This document shows positions 58,975 to 64,000 of a stretch of DNA of 64,000 nt, piece after piece. Position 1 is the stretch's first letter; each line of letters opens with the position of its first letter. The notes under the pieces were generated by a model. It was not told the DNA's origin, ran no database searches, and worked only from the letters and a program-made list of their open reading frames with translations. Position numbers and translations under genes: made by a program. Origin of the DNA: Rosa chinensis (Eukaryota > Streptophyta > Magnoliopsida > Rosales > Rosaceae); NCBI RefSeq assembly GCF_002994745.2, contig NC_037093.1:15449555-15513554 (forward strand), given 5' to 3'.

Positions 58975-59509
58975 ATCTTAAGACGAAATTGTTTGGTTTA
59001 TTTGCTATATCGATAATTAAAGTACGCCCAATAACTTTTACATGGCTTGTGTTCTATGAAGAAATATGAATTTTGATTGTGCTTCATGCTTTAATTACTA
59101 TCATGAGAAAGAAGTCACAGACTTGGTATACACAAACCAGAATACATTGTTTCAAACTTAAAACCGCATGTTCTTCTTCAATTTTCATGCGCACCCGTGC
59201 GATAGTTATCCTGCATAAACTTCCATGCGTTTTGTTCCATCTAAGTTGGGTTCTGTGTTTTTATTATGGTTACTTTGATCATTCTAAGAAGTTTACTTTT
59301 TGAGTGTGATTCGAGCACAATCATCATCTGTCCTTTAGTGCATTTGTATAATTGCATTTGTATAGTTTGAAGAATCTGCAAATTACTGATATGTAATTTA
59401 GCAACATTTAATGTTTTATTTGCCCAGTATGACTAGGTAGAGACGTATCAAATTAGTTTGATTGCATTTGCAGTTACAAGTTAGTTATTTAGAATTAAGA
59501 TCAATCAAT

Positions 59510-59533
59510 TATATATATATATATATATATATA
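59510..59533. repeat. (AT)n microsatellite
   Basis: About 12 AT units in the interior of LTR element 2. Confidence 0.9.
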
Positions 59534-61114
59534 ATTGGAAAAGTAAATATACAATTGTGTGTGCGCAATTTTGTTTGAAAAGTTACATCGATCAGTTAGC
59601 CTTTCTTCATCAGATACACTTGGTCTTTTATGATTTAATGCATGTTTGAAAATCAGGGATCAGTTAGTCAGATTCCATTTATTCATGCTTCAATAAGGCT
59701 TGACATGTTTACCTTGATTTATGCCTTTAATTCAAGTCTTATTAACTTAATTGTCATATGAAAAAGCAGATGTTGTAAGAACATGCAGAGATTACATGTA
59801 GATTTGATATTTGAACTTGAGCATATATTATGATAACAGTATGTGCATTTACCACTGTGTACTGTATATGATCGATCTAATTATCTTATATAATCAAAGA
59901 AAATGACAAGAGTTCTCAGTGAGAGAAAATCATTGGCAGCAACTGCCGAATGAATTTGCCATCAACGTTCGATGTTATTAATCATTCAGTTTCAGCTATG
60001 GGGTGATTATTATATCACACCATCAATGTGAGTATCGATGAATGACTAACAACTAGAACATGCTTGATCATAAGTGTTCCAAGGAAAAATGAACGGGAAT
60101 TTGGCAAAACAGTTACAGAACTAATTGCTACTTTGTTGAGAGTATGATATACTATTCTGTTCTCCTTTTGTTCAAATTTTACATGAATTAAGAACTTGCA
60201 ACAGTCCCATGATTACATTACAAGATTCGGAACACTTAACGAGTTTCCTACAAATTTCTAGAAATGTGGGGGTGTGTGGCTAAATGAATCATTAGCCAAC
60301 ATAAGTCGTAAGTCTCGACCAATTGGTGAAACGAAGACTTGCCTTGGTAACAACTACTCTCAATGAAATTAGTTCATATATTGAATTTGATTTGCAATAG
60401 AGTTATAGTTAAAAAGTGGGCCCAAAAGATTTGAATCGAAGTTTGACTAGAGAGTAAGTTGATCATCGAAAGGAATGGGATATAAGCCTAAAACATAAAG
60501 TCGCCATCATGGATACCCAACCTAGTTGATTGGAGATCCCAAGATCTAGGTTCAAAGGGACAACTAAATGGTGGATAATTTTGAAGTAGCATTGTGGAGA
60601 TAAATCTCCTTCCCATGTCCTATGATGAAGAAACAATGCATAATGAGTTAGGGTAAGCTTTGCTTTTAATGGTTCCTATAGCTTGAATTTTCAAGTGGGG
60701 TATAGAAGGATACTCTTCATAGGAAGCCACCTATATGAGTGTGAAATGAGGCCGTTTCTATGAGAATTTTGAAGGCTGAATTCTCTAAAGCACTCATGAA
60801 TACCGGGTGTTGTCCATGGCCGGAAGGACACAACCGTAGAACTAGATGTGTATGAAAAGATATTGTGTGAATACCATTGTCTTGGTTTACATAAATGGCT
60901 GAATAGTTCAAGACATCACGTTCACTAATTAGCTAGTAAATCCGATGGTATTTCACTAAGGAAAGTTCAAAGCCAAAAGCTACTTATCCCGATGCGATAT
61001 CATTTCAACCGAACTCTCTCATATGTCCGCATGCGTCGTCTTTTGAAATTTTCCTTCCTAACTAATTATTTCATCCATGTGGGGGATTGTTGGAAAATTT
61101 AATATTAAGTATTT

Positions 61115-64000
61115 TGTGAGCCCCTGAAAATTTTGTTTAATTTTTAGAATGTAATTTTTCGCCAATAAGATTTTCGCAAGGTGATTTAAGTGAAGAAATC
61201 GATTTTGGAAATTGTTTCGGTGTCAAGACTTCGATTTGGGCCTTATAATTTAAGTTTGGGCCAAGATTCCTTGATTTGGGCCCAGAAGGTTACCGAAGTT
61301 TAGTGAGGCGACCGTTTGTTGAAGTTTCGAATACGATAAATTGAGTTGTAACAAAGTTTTGGATTTTTAATTTTTACGAAATCGAGTTTTGGGCCTAGGA
61401 CGAAGTCGAGGAGTAACTTAGGAAGTTTCCGACGAAAAACGAATAAAAGAAAATGTTACGTGCCCAAAACCGAAAGCAATTAGCTAGAGGAGTTTTGTAA
61501 CTCGTCGAAAGGGCAAATTCGACTTTTTACAACGCATAAGTATAAATAGGAACTTAAGAACCCAAAACCCTAAATTCTCTCCTTCCTCACCCTCTCGGCC
61601 GCGTCTTCTCTCTCTCTCCCCGAACACTCTCTTCCTCTCACACTCCCTCTGCCACCACCGAAGACTCCAGCTCCGGCCACCATCTCACCACACCGTCTCC
61701 ACCCTTCGAACCAGCACCCAAATCTGATCAAAGCCCAGCCATTCCGCCGCCGATCAGAAGTGCCTAACCGCCACATGCATGCCCGGAAAGCTACGACGCC
61801 ACTGCCCCTTCCCTTTCGTTGATTTCCGGCGATTTCCTCGCCCTTCCGCCACTGTCATTCTACTCAGCAAGCAAAGTGGAGTAAAACCCAGAGAGTCCTC
61901 TTCGTCTTCAACGCCGGGAAAAGCCGTACGAGCTCGCCGGAACTCGTAGCTAGCTCTGCATGCCTTCGTTCCCCAACCTCTAGTCCAAATCGAGCTAAAC
62001 TACCACCATAGATGTAATCAGCGCCTCACTACCCACCTGTTTCTGAGACGCCGACCTCCGATCCAGACCAGGGCCACCGCACGCGCTACACGCGCCGGTT
62101 ATAGCACGTGGACCACCACATCCACCGTGGACGCCGCCGTGAGCGCCACCAGCTTATCCTTTTCGTCTGGTAAGCTGGATTTTTATCCCTTCTCCTTAGT
62201 TGAGGCTTCTGGTTTGATCTAGATTGAAATCCCTAACTCTGTCATTTAATTGGACTGTGTGAGGTTTTGTGGAGTATGCGAATTTGGGATTTCTGGAGAG
62301 AAGAAGCTCCTGGGTCAGTTTCGATTGAAATGGGAAATGGGTGCGATACAGGGTGAAGAGTGTGGTCTCGGCAGAACTGAAAATGGGTAAGGAATGCAGG
62401 CCTTTGAGTTATGAGTTTGATTGTTGTTTGGACGTTGGGATTAACTAATTTAGTTGTTGTTCTGCTTTGAGAGATTTTGGAAATCCTGAGCTTTGGAATC
62501 TGGGAGTTTGAAGATTTGGAGAAGAAGAACTGTTGGGTCAGTTTCCATTGAAAATGGATTGAGGTAAGGGTCATGAACTCTGTGTTGAATATGAATTTGG
62601 TTAAGAATTGGATTATTGAACTTGTCCTGCTGCCAGGAATTCGAGTGACTGTTGGTGGGATTGCAGCTACGACGAAACTGGTTTCTGTTTTGGAAAAGAA
62701 GAATGGTAAGGGGACTGTGCATTTTGGGATCTATATGGTTGTGTGCTGTTTGTATTGAAAGAAGTTATGGCATTACTAAGTAAACAAAAAGAGATATGGT
62801 TATGCTGCTTGTGTATTAATAGTTATGTTGGAAACTTGGCATGATTAAGTATGAATCGGCTTATTGAATAGAGGAGAATTATCTTGAGAATTAAAAGGAT
62901 GAATTTGTTATCGACATCGAAATGTAGAATAAGAATGGAATGGGTGGTTTGGTCAAATGCATGAGAAAAGTGGTAAATAAGAATGGACTGGTTTTGGATA
63001 AGTGAATTAATATGTGGGATGTTCAATTTAAGGTCCGTGAATAGAAATATTCCAAACCTATCATATCCCGGATTTACCGTAGAATGAAATTATTTGGGAA
63101 TGGTGGTTGCTATTTAATTGCTTAAGGTTTAAAGGCTAAATAAAGTGAGGTCAAACCGGTTGACCGAAACTTTAAAATGGAAAGAAGTGTGATCACCATC
63201 TCCCGAATGAGCTTACTATGTTAAGTGAATTGTTCGGGAATGGAAATTGTGATTTGTTTTTCTAAAGTAAAAAGGTTAAAGAAATGAAGTCAAAGTGCTA
63301 AGTATAATCACCATATCCCAAATGGTTCAAAGGCAATATCATTTGGATTGTTTGGGAATGGATAGTAAATTTTTATGTTAAAAGATAATCCGTTGGACTT
63401 TAAGGAAATTAAGTAAATGTTTTGGTTGCTCGGTTGGTTGAGTTATAATGACGTTAAGTTACTCATTGATTCGATTTTTATTATAAAGGACTCGAGCATG
63501 TGTACTTCGATTCGGACAAATGATCGAAAGTCGGGAACGAATCCGAATGTGGACGAGCACTCCATATCCAGGTAGGGTGAGCTGTCCATTCCTTGTTAGA
63601 GGCTTTTCTATATGTGGAATGCTCTAGTATCATAATATGTTGCCTGCAAGTACGTTTTTGGTTGTTCATTAGTCGATGCCTCGTGATATCCGTGTTTCCA
63701 TAACTGATAATTGCTTATTGTGAAAACCGAGGGTAGACTTGCATGTTGAGATACTGTACCCATTGTATGTTTGTACTTGTGACCTGAAAGTGAATGGGAC
63801 CTAGACGCGTAGATTCCTAGGGATCCCACGGTGTCGATAACCGTGAACCTCCGGAGGGGGCCATGCTCCTATGTTTGTCGAGGAAGAGTGAGTACAGACA
63901 GTGAACCTGTCATAGGAGACTCAGGGCCAGGAAATGGACACTTTCGCTACTTGTAGTCAGAAGTACTACAGAGTAGTTGGCCGGTTCTCGAATTCAGGAC
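61115..64000 (+). mobile_element. Probable start of another LTR retroelement, running off the window
   Basis: The junction at 61115 cleanly interrupts the 3' LTR of element 2 and begins TGTGAGCCCCTGAAAATTTT, a TG-type LTR start. Then come a leader-like stretch (AACCCTAAATTCTCTCCTTC at about 61563), C/T-rich sequence and several kilobases with no coding frame. No primer site or second copy lies in the window, so LTR length and family are unknown. A long-LTR gypsy element is my best guess; a rearrangement joining unrelated DNA would look the same. Confidence 0.45.

Larger units (their letters stand above)
58403..61114 (+). mobile_element. Non-coding LTR retrotransposon, member 2, interrupted at its 3' LTR
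   Basis: 5' LTR 58403-58974 (TGTTGG...CCAACA). The 3' LTR starts at 61088 with the same TGTTGGAAAATTTAATATTA but is cut after 27 bases. The internal ~2.1 kb has no gag or pol. Similarity to member 1: same AATCTTAAGA right after the 5' LTR, same GTGGGGGAT purine tract before the 3' LTR, and shared internal wording such as CCTATATGAGTGTG, TACCCAACCTA and AGCACTCATGAATA. The LTR is longer (572 vs 334 bp). The rest of the 3' LTR is displaced by sequence starting TGTGAGCCCC at 61115. Confidence 0.8.

Noticed and set aside
61570..61776. Arg/Gly-rich ORF on the minus strand
   Set aside because: Complement of a C/T-rich leader-like stretch; low complexity, no domain.

Overview
This is nuclear DNA from a dicot plant. 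The evidence is TIR-NB-LRR resistance genes (TNLs, absent from grasses), an AT-rich intron-bearing layout, and a dense mix of plant transposon families (L1 LINE, Ty1/copia, hAT, CACTA, Helitron, non-coding LTR elements). The repeat style resembles Rosaceae, but that is inference. Little of the window is ordinary genes. Only two host families are clear: TNL resistance genes, one copy at each side of the window, and a DPH3-type CSL zinc-finger gene present twice in a large inverted duplication.

Layout. 1-1538: 3' part of a TNL (end of TIR, whole NB-ARC exon) on the + strand, with an in-frame stop and no LRR. 2597-2893: a small Helitron. 2896-7725: a 5'-truncated, multiply broken L1 LINE (-). 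7726-8568: an internally deleted hAT. 8715-22909: left arm of the inverted duplication carrying DPH3 (-), split by a degenerate hAT (13074-18075, itself hit by a non-coding LTR element at 14246-16820) and by a nearly complete 4.46-kb hAT with an 853-aa spliced transposase (18407-22865). 22910-~30250: a decayed CACTA element (-) with tnp2 transposase and a second SPKK-repeat/Ulp1-type gene. 32313-36150: two copia 3' fragments. 37240-39722: Helitron end and long-TIR repeats. 39723-44440: right arm with the second DPH3 copy (+). 46609-57451: a full-span TNL (-) whose LRR exon is split by a recent 7.1-kb copia (47471-54588). 58403-61114: a second member of the non-coding LTR family, cut by what looks like another retroelement running off the window.

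How it fits together. The two TNLs are close paralogues in opposite orientation, nearly identical through intron 1 and the NB-ARC exon, and both are broken. The DPH3 copies differ by one residue (V12 left, E12 right), by a 5'-UTR splice donor and by a 1-bp indel that changes an upstream ORF, so the right copy looks the better candidate for the active gene. Insertions found in only one arm or one paralogue give a relative order: duplication first, then hAT, LTR and copia insertions. No CRISPR, operon, tRNA or rRNA gene was seen.

The least explained features are a non-coding LTR family whose internal domain carries 12 exact GTTGCCT heptamers within about 800 bp and which lacks a usual tRNA primer site, and the allele-like regulatory differences between the two inverted DPH3 copies.
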